A stretch of DNA of 64,000 bases from Anaspis maculata. Its lineage: Eukaryota > Arthropoda > Insecta > Coleoptera > Scraptiidae. The notes under the pieces were generated by a model. The model had not been told where the DNA came from and did no database searches. It saw only the letters and a program-made list of their open reading frames with translations. The position numbers and the translations under genes are program-made. Location: positions 51,508,171 through 51,572,170 of the forward strand of contig OX421961.1 in the NCBI GenBank assembly GCA_949128115.1, written 5' to 3'. Below, one piece after another: positions 1-9,649 of this stretch (position 1 is its first letter; the number at the start of each line of letters is the position of its first letter).

Positions 1-889
1 TACTTTGAATCCTCTTCAGCCAGTGTGGTGTACCAAGGGGAGGGCGGGGAGTGCGGTTCGCTCCGGGTACCAGCAGTAAGAGCAGTCAGTGTTGTTGGAT
101 ATACAGATATGGGGCGCAAGGTCTTGGAGGGTACAAAACAAACTGGAAAAGCTCAGTTTTCTAGGGCGTGATTTTTGCTACCAGAATTCCCGGGGCGCAA
201 AACTGCCGAATCCGACACGGTTTGGGGGGTTCCACTACAGTCTGCAGTTCATTCTCTAGGTAGGTGGAATTAGGTGAGAGGTCACGCCGCTGTCGGCATT
301 CATTCATGGACAAGGCAAAGCTCATCATAGTTGAAAACTGATACCTCGTACGACGAGGTTGACGATTTATTTTCAAAATTCCCGCTATTAATTATCCACG
401 CACCACAACGCGTGACAGAGTGCGCAAATGTGACATCTGCACCAAAATGGCTGACGAGTCAGCTGTCCTATATAGAGTAGCTATACGTATAAGATACGGT
501 TAATCGAGGTCATTGGGCGCTTCCCAATAAGGCGTATAAGGACACAATTCGACACATATGGACACAATTTGACACAGCTAGCGTTCCAATAGCAGTGATA
601 GCACCACATGTCGACACAATCGAAACATTGGCGAGGCTGAGTTTAGAATTGAGCTGGCAAGTGCACTTTGACATTGTGTATCCGTCTTGTCGCATTTATT
701 GGAAAGCGTCCTATGTTTCTTGAGATATGACATTTCGTTTCTGACAATGGGAAATTTTTCGAATCTGACAAGCGCTCTGTCGTGTATTTATTTGATTTCA
801 GCATGGATTTCATGATTTCACTTGTTCTTACCCTCGTTCTTACCAATAAGTGTGTTATATGTAGTGGAAAACTGAGAAGACTTACAGAA
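1..889. other. Non-coding sequence, no gene recognised
   Basis: I see no conserved coding signal, TIR pair or RNA gene here. Positions 540-615 contain three near-repeats of a GACACAATT/GACACA motif. The short open frames on both strands show no recognisable domain and read as chance frames. Confidence 0.5.
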
Positions 890-1078
890 ATGGTTCAAGG
901 GTGTTGTGTCGCTCTATGCGAGTGCGAGAATAAGACGAATACACCCGGCATCACCATGCACCGGTTCAGAAAAGACCCAAACTTGATGGAAGTGTGGCTG
1001 CACCAGCACCACCAGGGATCACGCTGCACCAGACACGTGCATCTTACTACGAAAAAACTCTATTACTTCGTCCATTAA
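890..1078 (+). pseudogene. THAP-like zinc-finger fragment
   Basis: From the ATG at 890 the frame reads Met-Val-Gln-Gly-Cys-Cys-Val-Ala-Leu-Cys and continues to a central THAP-like core, HRFRKDPNLMEVWL. This resembles the N-terminal half of a THAP DNA-binding domain: an early C-x3-C pair, then an HRFxKDP...W block. A later Cys-x2-His pair (CTRH) lies 35 residues after the second cysteine, within the family's usual C2CH spacing. However, the segment from the conserved Trp to that pair is shorter than normal, and the C-terminal AVPTIF-type box is absent. The frame stops soon afterwards and no downstream exon is visible. THAP domains occur in P-element transposases and in host regulators; no transposase catalytic region is seen here. 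An in-frame ATG at 782 would extend the frame, but that part has no recognisable content. Best read as a truncated or first-exon THAP fragment. Confidence 0.5.
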
Positions 1079-1079
1079 A

Positions 1080-1342
1080 AACTCCCTTATGGGCTCTAGT
1101 GACTTTCCCCACATGATAATGGGAACAGTATAGCTAACCGATTCAAAATTCCCGCAAAAGTCAGAAACGAAACGTCCAAACGTCATAAACGTCAAAACGT
1201 CAAAGGTGACCTCGAAAAACCATGTACTTTCTATCTCCTAAAATTGGAAAGGTCAATTATCAAAATTGGACAACAAATAACGGAGCTATGGGACTTTTTG
1301 CTTGGAATAGTAGCCAGGGGAGGGGAGGGGGGTCGAAGATAA
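1080..1342. other. Non-coding; G-rich run near 1316-1334
   Basis: Contains a tract of GGGGA repeats around 1316-1334 and a cluster of ACGTCAAA-type words around 1165-1205. Nothing else is recognised. Confidence 0.4.
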
Positions 1343-1479
1343 AGTATAGTACGGAACACGAGTAGTAAAGCAATTACGCACTCAGGGAATTACTACACTC
1401 GCTCGCTACGCTCGCTCGTGTGCAACTTTTCCCTGCGTGCGTAATATGCTACTTACTACTCTTGTTACGTAATATACTA
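1343..1479. repeat. Imperfect palindrome with GCTCGCTACGCTCGCTC core
   Basis: The left side (AGTATAGTACGGAACACGAG...) pairs with the right side (...CTCTTGTTACGTAATATACT), and TTACGCACTCAGGGAA pairs with the CCCTGCGTGCGTAAT side. The centre is a GCTCGCTACGCTCGCTC block. A diverged half of the same family lies in the opposite orientation at about 44938-45010. Probably a MITE; no target duplication could be fixed. Confidence 0.55.
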
Positions 1480-1791
1480 TTATATAAATTAACACAAAAG
1501 GGTTGGTTGTCAATTTATCAATAGCTCTCAGGACCCCCCCAAGACATTTTTTTCGCTTGACTCGTACGTATCACGCTGTGTTGCATAACTATCTGACGTA
1601 GGTATAGTATTTGAGTAGTCTGACGAAAGTCTCTGCCAGCCAGACTCTTGCTAATGGGATCAAATGCAAAGTGCGACTGATTTTTATCGAATTCGATTTT
1701 GTCAGACATAAAAATTTGACATTTTACTTGAACATTATGATTTGTTGTCCCTTTTGTGAGTGTTTCAAGCTTCTTCACTTATGTTGCTATA

Positions 1792-1975
1792 CAGGGCCGG
1801 CTTTACAGCTTTTGGCGCCCAAGGCGAAGTTCTGTAATGCGCCCTTTTATGAATGAAAAAATAGCATCTCAAGCGATTTTTTTTTTGAGATAGAGAGATA
1901 AAGGGCGCTCAGGCGCCCCCAAAGTTTGGCGCCCGAGGCTGTCGTCTCTCTCGCCACACCCTAAAGCCGGCCCTG
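1792..1975. mobile_element. hAT-type MITE, 184 bp
   Basis: Terminal inverted repeats CAGGGCCGGCTTTA / TAAAGCCGGCCCTG are flanked on both sides by the identical 8-bp duplication TTGCTATA (1784-1791 and 1976-1983). CAGGG(C)-type termini with 8-bp duplications are typical of the hAT superfamily. The interior has GGCGCC-rich subterminal motifs and no coding capacity. Confidence 0.88.
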
Positions 1976-1983
1976 TTGCTATA

Positions 1984-2660
1984 CATTTAACACGATCTGA
2001 TGATGACATCATCCGAAACCGGTGAAACTGACTGGACCGAATTTTGGCGAAGTACAAACCTACCCACAAGAACTGGATCTACGCTTTGCTATCAGATCGC
2101 TTCCATCAAAACGTGACCGTTTACTGATTTATTGTATTTAAGTACTTATTAAGATTCTGGGACAATAGTAAGTGCATGAACAACTTGGTATCGATGAAAA
2201 TGTCAAGAGACTGCATGTATAGACTTGAAGACATTATATTCATGCACAGTTATGTAGGTATTATTATGTAGGAGATATAAATCGAAATGTACAGACGTTG
2301 TCGGTTTATTTCTGTCGAATATGTACCTAGATAGGTACCTAGGTGGCTAGGTGGGTTTACCTATTGTGCACATTCGTGAATATTAAGCATCAAGTGAACA
2401 GAGTAATATGACATGTTCAACATGAAGCAATTATCTGTACCAAAGATCTTTGCCATAGAGTACACTTGTCTGATTTAATTGAAACGGGAATGCAGTTTCT
2501 ATTATGCAATTACTTCGTACTGGGAAATCAGTGCATAAACAAGCATCAGTGTGTATCGGCGTTTGCATGCATTTTTGCAATGTAAGTACCTATCCCAGAT
2601 ATTCCCTACAGATCATATACGCTTGATGGATCGATACCTACTAGGAATCTACCTATACTA
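1984..2660. other. Non-coding, TAGGTACCTA-rich
   Basis: No gene seen. Short palindromic TAGGTACCTA words cluster around 2320-2360, a sequence texture repeated throughout the window (for example at 5105-5145 and 42350-42360). Confidence 0.4.
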
Positions 2661-2662
2661 TA

Positions 2663-3237
2663 CAGGGTGTTTCAGGGATGATAGCAAAAAATTCAGCTGT
2701 GTGTAGATCTTGTCAAAATATGACGACAACCTATACACCATTTTGTAAAGTTCGGCCTGATGACGAAGATACAGCCCTCCAAAGTTCACTTTTTTCGGAT
2801 TCCAAAAATTTGTAATTCAGGAACGTTTCGACTTTAGCTTTAATTTAGCATAAGCTGGTTTGTCATAATTATCTATCAACCTGCTGAATTTGGAAAGAAT
2901 CCAATCAGTGGCGTAGAAGTTAAGAGGGGTCACCTTAAGTCAACTTTTCTTCGGATGCTTCTAAATTATTGACCCTCATAACTCCCACACCACTGGTTGG
3001 ATTCTTTCCAAAAGCAGGTTGATAGATAATTATGACAAACCAGCTTTTGCTGAATTAAAGCTGAATTTGTCGAAACGTTCCTGAGTTACAAATTTTTGAA
3101 ATCCGAAAAAGTTAACTTTGGAGAACTGTATCTTCGTCATTAGGCTGAACTTTGCAAAATGGTATATGAGTTTTCGTCATATTTTGACGTGATCTACCCA
3201 CAGTTGATTTTTTTGCTATCATCCCTGAAACACCCTG
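2663..3237. mobile_element. Foldback element, CAGGGTGTTTCAGGG termini
   Basis: Positions from 2663 (CAGGGTGTTTCAGGGATGAT) are mirrored by the sequence ending at 3237 (ATCATCCCTGAAACACCCTG). TA lies on both sides (2661-2662 and 3238-3239), as expected of Tc1/mariner-type TA insertion. The arms are over 200 bp each and imperfect. The centre (2905-2995) holds a degenerate CAGTGGCGTAGA-type inverted pair. No open frame; non-autonomous. Confidence 0.85.
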
Positions 3238-3541
3238 TATAAGTTATGTGTTGGTTTGGTTTCGGTGGCCTGTATTATAGAGGTGTACTCGCATGGTTTG
3301 CTGCACACTTTTTGCATTCTTCTGCATTTCTATCAGAAAAATGCAATACAATGCACTGCAATTTTGCTTTTCCAATCTATGAGCACATATTGCCTGGCTG
3401 ATGGTTTCGATATGTAGGTACGTATATATGTTGGAGTGCGGGTAAGTACCTACTGCTTGGTGAGGCACTTGCAACAACTTACGCCATCATCATCATCATA
3501 CAGTAGGTATAGGTACGTGATCAACCTTTTATATTATGCGA
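3238..3541. other. Non-coding; short CAT run
   Basis: Nothing recognised except a short CAT trinucleotide run near 3484-3499. Confidence 0.4.
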
Positions 3542-3552
3542 ATATCATGCGC

Positions 3553-3891
3553 TTGAGGAGCTTGTGGTGTTGTAGTTAGCGCGTTCGACTACCACTCCAG
3601 AGGTCGCGGGTTCGATCTCCGCCGGGGACGGATTTTCGCCTCGGGAAAACAAGCTCCCTGGTTTAGTTGGAATGCTTGCTAAATGCCAAACGCGCCGTGT
3701 GTCGCATGGCACGTAAAATACGAACGATGGTGCCGACCCCATGCGATGTTGGTGGTCGTTAAAAATCCCTACCCTGGAACACACAGGGGTTCGGCAAAAT
3801 TTCCGGTATAGTGGAGGAAAGCATTCACCGGCGTCGGTTTTAGGCCTCGTTGCGGAAATAGGCCGACGTTGAATAAACGAAGAAAAAAAAT
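3553..3891 (+). mobile_element. tRNA-derived SINE, full-length copy 1
   Basis: The 5' part is tRNA-like, with a pol III A-box-like TAGTTAGCGCGT (3573-3584) and a B box GGTTCGATCTC (3609-3619). A roughly 250-bp unrelated body and an A-rich tail (3882-3890) follow. An 11-bp target duplication ATATCATGCGC flanks it (3542-3552 and 3892-3902). These are the hallmarks of a LINE-mobilised SINE. Two further copies lie at 10310-10657 and 16028-16287. Minus-strand open frames across the three copies are similar only because the SINE body is shared; they are not genes. Confidence 0.9.
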
Positions 3892-3902
3892 ATATCATGC
3901 GC

Positions 3903-4883
3903 ATCTACGTTTAAGATTTTTAGTGTAAATTATCAAGTAGATGAAACGCGTTCACATATTCTGTGGTTTACATAATACATGTTGTTCCAGAATTCATGCT
4001 CCAGAGTCCAAAGTAAAGGTGAGGCTTCAAATGTGTCAGAAACCTATCAGGGACATTTTTTTGGAGATATGGGGAGTCGACAGGTCTCCTTCTCATTTCA
4101 ATTATCTGACGAGATTTTTGTAAACTTTTTAGAATACACTAAATAGAGAAAAATTATGTCATTGATTCAAAAACGCAAAAAAAAGTTTTCGAAAAACAAT
4201 TGCAAAATGTTCCAAACTTCTCCAATTCGATGTGTAGGAGAGGAAGCAAAATAATTCATTTTCACGGAATTCTTTTGCATGCGTTTTTCATGAAATCTAT
4301 ATTTCCAGAATTTTTGGATCCTCCTGTGTAGTGAATGAAACACCCTAAAAAGTTTAATTTTGTTTCAAGTCCGTTTTAACAAGTTTGCTAAACTCTCATC
4401 AGGCAACGCAGAAAATAGTTAAGTATATAGGTACCTATGCATTTCAAATACCAAATAGGTAATTAATTCCACACTTCACCAAAAGTTTGGTATATGCAAA
4501 TAATAGCACCTACTACATCAACAGCATGAAGTAATTAAAATTCAAAATCACCAAAGATAATTTTGCGTGAGTTTCTGGGTCTCAGCTTCCATGACGAAGT
4601 TAATCGCTTACAAAATATGCATTAGCAGAATTCAAAATTATTATTGTTAGTACTTATATACCTGTATCAAATTGTATGAAGCAAAACAACAACAATATTA
4701 TTTTTGTCCATGGGATTTGTTTCTAGCGAGAGCGAGGAATGTCCTATTTCTACTAATGCCCACCTGAATAACTGCCAGCATCGAGGATCCTCTTCCTCGT
4801 AAATGAACTAAATGGAAACTGATATTTTACAAAACTTTTCAACGTGCTCCTCCCTTCAACTAATGTGTTATGCACTTACATTA
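3903..4883. other. Non-coding
   Basis: No gene, TIR pair or RNA is supported. A CACCCT motif near 4340 is unpaired. A 60-codon open frame at 3941 has no recognisable domain. Confidence 0.4.
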
Positions 4884-4891
4884 TATAGATA

Positions 4892-5037
4892 CGAGGAGTA
4901 AACCACTGACGGATATTTTGTACACCGATTTCCAATTATTTTCAAGTGATTTCCAAAGATTTACAATGATTTCCACATGATTTCCAAATGATTTCCATGA
5001 AAGTGTACACCAGATTTCTGAGGTGGTTTACCCCTCG
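4892..5037. mobile_element. MITE, 146 bp, 8-bp duplication
   Basis: Termini CGAGGAGTAAACCAC / GTGGTTTACCCCTCG are inverted repeats, and TATAGATA is duplicated at 4884-4891 and 5038-5045. GTACACC is also mirrored internally. The interior is a degenerate tandem of GATTTCCA/GATTTACA units (about 4939-5000). The 8-bp duplication fits hAT or a related superfamily, though the terminus is not the canonical CAG/TAG. Confidence 0.75.
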
Positions 5038-5049
5038 TATAGATACCTA

Positions 5050-5840
5050 TAACATGCTTTATATATTTATGTAGCAGAAGGGAAATGTAACGTTTCATAT
5101 TTTAGGTAGATAGGTACCTTTAGGTTGCTGTACCTGTACCTACTACCAGAAAGTTTCTTTGTATTAGACGAACTGAAATGCACCTTGGGGGAATTAACTT
5201 TTTCTTTTCAGCCCTAATGAAAGCAGCAAAAGTGAATTAACTATTTACAATTCACTGGTAGTTCTTCTGGTCAATCTACTTCTGGAGTTCCAGACGTGAC
5301 TGACGGATATAATCAGATGCCATCAAGCGAGGGGATGAGGATGGCTTACAGGCAAATGCAGATCTCCCTCTGTTCATTCGCTTCCCTTCTTTCATCAGGG
5401 AATTTTTGCAATTACTCAATTCCCAACCCATCTCAGTTGAAATTTACGATTATAGCAACACATTTGATTAATAATGAACGAAACAGGAACCAAAAGACAG
5501 GGAGTCATCTTGGTCGGTTTTGGGTGAATACTGAATAGCTGGTCGGTCAGCTGCTATACTCTATACTTATAAAAACGTTTTAGCATAAGGCGAACAAAGT
5601 TTTCTATACTTATCTATACCAATACGCTATGCTTATAAGTCGAGTTATAGTTATGTACTTATAACTCAGGGATGGATTCAGCCAAAACTTGAGGCGGAAG
5701 GCAACGCCAGCCCCAACTTCCCAATTGATCGATTGAAATTTGCCAACTTTTGTCACATGCACATCAATTCTTCACAATTCTGGTAAAAGTGAAAAGCGTT
5801 TTGAATAATTGCGGAAAAAATAACGAGGTAAACAATCATA
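5050..5840. other. Non-coding
   Basis: No supported gene. A TAGGTACCTT/TACCTGTACCTACTACC cluster lies near 5105-5150. An 80-codon open frame at 5296 has no recognisable content. Confidence 0.4.
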
Positions 5841-5842
5841 GA

Positions 5843-6249
5843 ATGGGGTACTTGCCAATGAAACAGATTTAACTGGGAATACTTTCAATCATCAACAAGA
5901 GTAATGAGTAGTATTTCTTGAACATTTTCGGAAAATATATCCATTGGTTCAAGAGATTTTTTTTTTTGATTTTTTTTAAAAAGTTGGTAACAGTAGCGAA
6001 ACTCCAGTGAAATTTTTTCGCCTGTATTTTTCAAATATTGTGGAGCCACTCCAACAGTTTTTTGAGATTTTAACCCAATAGTGCTGTTTGTTTAGTTTTT
6101 AGTATATTTGTGACGTCACAAATATATTTTTAAAACAGGCACTACGGCCGCAACTTTGAGAATTTAGGGAAAAGAAAAAATACGGGTAGAATATTTTCGC
6201 CCATACTTTCGATTAAGCCAATAAAAAAAAATTGGGCAAGTACCCCATT
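5843..6249. repeat. Foldback element with AATGGGGTACTTGCC ends
   Basis: AATGGGGTACTTGCCAAT at the left is mirrored by ATTGGGCAAGTACCCCATT at the right. The left-end sequence recurs at 36563-36610, next to another repeat family, so this terminus is dispersed. The interior includes a short TTTGTGACGTCACAAA palindrome near 6107-6122. No target duplication could be assigned. Confidence 0.65.
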
Positions 6250-6258
6250 ATCGATATA

Positions 6259-7749
6259 CAGGGTGGTGAAAATTTCGATGCTCACCATTGGTATCTTGGA
6301 AACGGTAAGAGATACGAGGTCGGTTAAATTAGAAAAAAGTTGCGCATTTTTGTGGCGATTGAGAATCTGGAAAGAAACTTTGAATGTTTTGATTGGTTCA
6401 CGATTTATCACGAAAAAACTAAAAATTTTGATTTCAGAAATTGTTTTTTATTTCTCCAACCATTGGAGCTATTTCAATCAAACTTGGTAGTTTTATGTTT
6501 TTGATCACTCCGAGTCGATCTACGTTGACAGAAATTTTCCAGGCCTTCTAGATGTCAAATTATGACAGTCAACTTTTGTTTTTCTTATGGCCGCCATATT
6601 GGATTTTTGCACAAATAGATAGAGAAAAAAATTAGCTTTCCGAATTAGTAACCAACATGTTCTTTTTATGACATTTTAAGCGTCAAATTTCAAAATTTTC
6701 GTAAATTATTGACAAAATCGGGAATGCTTTGAAAAACAGTCGGGAATGCAGTATGCAGTTGAAATATTATCAATAGCAACAACAAAAAAGTGACAGATGG
6801 TGTTCAATTGACGTATCTAACTTCTTAATGGTGTTTTGTGCTTGTTTGTACCGGTAGTTCATAAATTGCATGGGTCAAGGGTGTCGGTGAGTTCAAAAAC
6901 GTCTGTCGGAACTAGCATATCGTTCTTGTTAAAGTTTGACAAATTTATTAGAAACGGAGTAAGGATTACCCTAGTTTCGACAGACGTTTTTGAATTCACA
7001 GACACCCTTGACCCATTTAATTTATGAGCTCTCGGTACAAACAAGCACAAAACACGATTGAGAAGTTACGGCTCGATACCAAGTTGGGGCTGAGACCGCC
7101 GTAAGTGCCGTTTCCATAGCAACGGCGGATACCAACCAATCAGACCGCGCTGTATTTGGCGAGTTACGCCGTCCCAAACTTCGCGCCTGCAACTTGGTAT
7201 CGAGCCCTTAGATACGTCAATTGAACACAATCTGTCTTTTTTCTGTTGTTGCTATTGATAATATTTCAATTATTTTTCAAAGCATTCCCGATTTTGTCAA
7301 TATTTACGAAAATTTCAAAATTTGACGCTAAAAATGTCATAAAAAGAACATGTTGGTTACTAATTCGGAAAGCTAATTTTTTTCTCCATTCATTAGTGCA
7401 AAAATCCAATATGGCGGCCATAAGAAAAACAAAAGTTGACTATCATAATTTGACATCTAGAAGTCCTGGAAAATTTCTGCCAGCGTTGATCGACTCGGAG
7501 TGATCAAAAACATAAAACTACCAAGTTTGATTGGAATAGCTTGAATGGTTGGAAAGATAAAAAATAATTTCTGAAATCAAAATTTCTAGTTTTTTCGTGA
7601 TAAATCGTGAACCAATCAAAATATTTGAAGTTTCTTTTCAGATTCTTAATCGCCACAAAAATGCGCAACTTTTTTCTAATTTAACCGACCTCGTATCTCT
7701 TACCGTTTCCAAGATACCAATGGTGAGCATCGAAATTTTCACCACCCTG
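6259..7749. mobile_element. Foldback element, CAGGGTGGTGAAAATT termini
   Basis: CAGGGTGGTGAAAATTTCGA at 6259 is mirrored at the right end, which finishes ...TTCACCACCCTG at 7749; TA flanks both ends. The arms are several hundred bases each and include mirrored TTCCGAATTAGTAACCAACA and ATGGCGGCCAT motifs. The centre holds mirrored GTGTCGGTGAGTTCAAAAAC-type sequence (about 6836-7050). A Harbinger-type MITE (7069-7207) lies within the right arm near the centre. The mirrored open frames at 6836 and 6859 are palindrome shadows, not genes. Confidence 0.87.
7069..7207. mobile_element. PIF/Harbinger-type MITE copy 1
   Basis: The element reads CGGCTCGATACCAAGTTG... to ...CAACTTGGTATCGAGCCC and is flanked by the 3-bp duplication TTA (7066-7068 and 7208-7210). 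The left arm of the host foldback (about 6811-6835) preserves the empty site: removing the MITE and one TTA restores its mirror. A TWA 3-bp duplication is characteristic of PIF/Harbinger. A second copy, opposite in orientation, is at 8614-8740. Confidence 0.85.
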
Positions 7750-7754
7750 TATAG

Positions 7755-8610
7755 GTACATAGCATAGTGGCGCATAGTCCGAAGGTTACTGTAATAGACT
7801 TGGTGGCAAAAGCACGAAAACCGGTAGGATGACACAAAAAACGGGGCTTTTTGATTTAGAAGGGGCTTCGCAAATTTTTTCTCAACCGAAATTGGGAAGC
7901 GCTAATAATAAAATAGTATATTATCATACGAGTTTAATAAGACACATTTTGTCACACGACTGTTTCAAAAGAAGGAGAGTGTGTGACGAAACGGCTTATG
8001 AAACGAGTGTAATACATTATACTGTTTCATCTATTTTGCCTAGAATATTTTAAACAAATTGAAAAATCTTAAAGTAGAAATGTCTTTTAGTGTCATAAAA
8101 GTTGAGCGCTAGTACGACATCCGTTTGCATGTCGAAAGTGGCCAGTACGATACGGGAGTAGACAAAAGAATTGTATGGCTTCATTATTAAACCTTGATAG
8201 CATCAGTCGTCGTGTCACTGGCATTCTGAACACTTGATTGGTATCATTTCTAATTCCAACTTTTTGGCATCAGCTCATTCTATGAAGTCAAAATTGCGGT
8301 AGTTCCATTTTTGGGTAATTGCCAGGCAAAGATGTAAGCAATTTTCACTGCCCAATAATTTGATTCAATTTCTTAACATCTCGAGAGTTTACATGCGGAA
8401 CCGCACGTGAAAATCCCGTGAACGAATTTTCATCAAGAGTGGTAAGAACGTTTTCTGCTCTCACTTGCACCCATTCCGAGCGAAATGAAGTAGGGAGCAG
8501 CAAAGATTTTCCGCGCAACTTTTCGCACGGCAAGCGCTGTTCAGATGACTTTGGGCCAACATGTTGCTTTTCCACTTCACTACGCAGAAGACCTTTCTAT
8601 GAGGTCATGG
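7755..8610. other. Non-coding, with one small palindrome
   Basis: Apart from the 7912-8026 palindrome no structure is recognised. Overlapping 70-80-codon open frames on opposite strands around 8345-8657 show no domain. Confidence 0.4.
7912..8026. repeat. Small palindromic MITE-like sequence
   Basis: AATAGTATATTATCATACGA pairs imperfectly with TCGTTTCATAAG...AATACATTATACTGTTT read in reverse, and the central TTTTGTCACACGAC pairs with GTGTGTGACGAAA. The ends resemble the TAGTATATTATATACC ends of 9212-9344 and of the palindrome centre near 32030-32155. Confidence 0.5.
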
Positions 8611-8613
8611 TAA

Positions 8614-8740
8614 GGGCTCGATACCAAGTTGCAGGCGCAAAAGTTAGGACGGCGTAACTTGGCAAATAGAGCGGTCTGATTGGCCGTTGCTATAGTAACC
8701 GCACTTACGGCGGTCTCAGCCCCAACTTGGTATTGAGCCG
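8614..8740. mobile_element. PIF/Harbinger-type MITE copy 2
   Basis: GGGCTCGATACCAAGTTGCA at the left and CCAACTTGGTATTGAGCCG at the right mark a second, reverse-oriented copy of the family at 7069-7207. The flanks are TAA on the left and TTT on the right, so the duplication is no longer perfect or the end has eroded. No coding sequence. Confidence 0.75.
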
Positions 8741-8744
8741 TTTG

Positions 8745-9210
8745 ATAGTAAGCGTTAAACCGCACGTCCCAAGCAAAAAAGGTATAGATTTCAATAATTT
8801 TTTAGAGAAAGTATTCCAGTTTGATACATACCCCCAATGAATGTCCAATTGAGCAGGTTGTGGTATCAAAGTGCAAAAAGCAGACCGCAAATAAAGAGGA
8901 CTTATGGACACGGCCGTCCACACTAGGCGTTTTACCGCCAGCGGCAATCATCAGTTGATCATTTATTTGTATTGTTATGTGTCGCATATAATGTTTCTTC
9001 AAGTGTGGACGATGAAAAGTTATATAACACTGTTACTGTTACAGAAACCCGGGCAGAAACCTTGTTTCAGACCATGTTATACTTATAGGTAGGTAACAAA
9101 GTTACCAAGTTTGGACCTGGCTTGAAATGAACTTTTTTCACTACTAGCCGTGAAGTACATCATTATTAACCTGTTCCTGAATTAGGATGGCGATTTTCTA
9201 GTAGTTGAAA
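8745..9210. other. Non-coding
   Basis: No supported gene. Open frames of 60-80 codons overlap on both strands without a recognisable domain. Confidence 0.4.
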
Positions 9211-9211
9211 A

Positions 9212-9344
9212 AATACTATATAAACCACGGTCGAGAAAATCATTATAGCTTCAGCGCCTTATATCCCCCAGCTGCGCTTCGGGATCTAAACTGGCGCTTC
9301 AGCTATAATAATACTTTCTCAACCTTGGTATATAATATACTATT
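9212..9344. repeat. Palindromic MITE-like element
   Basis: ATACTATATAAACCACGGTC pairs with GACCTTGG-type sequence at the right (CAACCTTGGTATATAATA), and CATTATAGCTTCAGCGCC pairs with GGCGCTTCAGCTATAATA. The spacer is AGCTGCGCTTCGGGATCT-like. No duplication could be fixed. Confidence 0.6.
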
Positions 9345-9649
9345 TTGTAATCGTTTCATAGATACATAAGGCCAGAGTAATACATAATCAAAAATATAAG
9401 TTTGGCAGTCTGTGTATCTTGCTTGACATTTGTCAAAGTAGTGTCAAAATTCACAAGAAACTCGAGTTTTCTCTCAATTTAAGCAACGATTACGAAAAAC
9501 GTTGTTCGACACACGAGCGCTGAGCTTTTTCAGGCCCTCAGCCTCTTTTGCAACATTCGGCTACGCCTCATCCTCATGATGGCAAACAAGGCCTATACGC
9601 CAATACGCCTTTATAGTCCAGGAGCTCATGTAATACCATTGTAGTATTA
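9345..9649. other. Non-coding
   Basis: Nothing recognised on either strand. Confidence 0.4.

Noticed and set aside
3573..3619. Functional tRNA gene
   Set aside because: The A and B boxes are present, but the cloverleaf is imperfect and the sequence is the head of a SINE with an A-tail and target duplication.
3545..3904. 119-codon minus-strand frame similar to frames at 10361-10555 and 15971-16222
   Set aside because: The similarity comes from the three SINE copies in the same orientation; SINEs are non-coding and the frames differ in length and phase.
6836..7050. Two nearly identical 63-codon frames on opposite strands
   Set aside because: They are mirror images produced by the palindrome centre of the foldback at 6259-7749.
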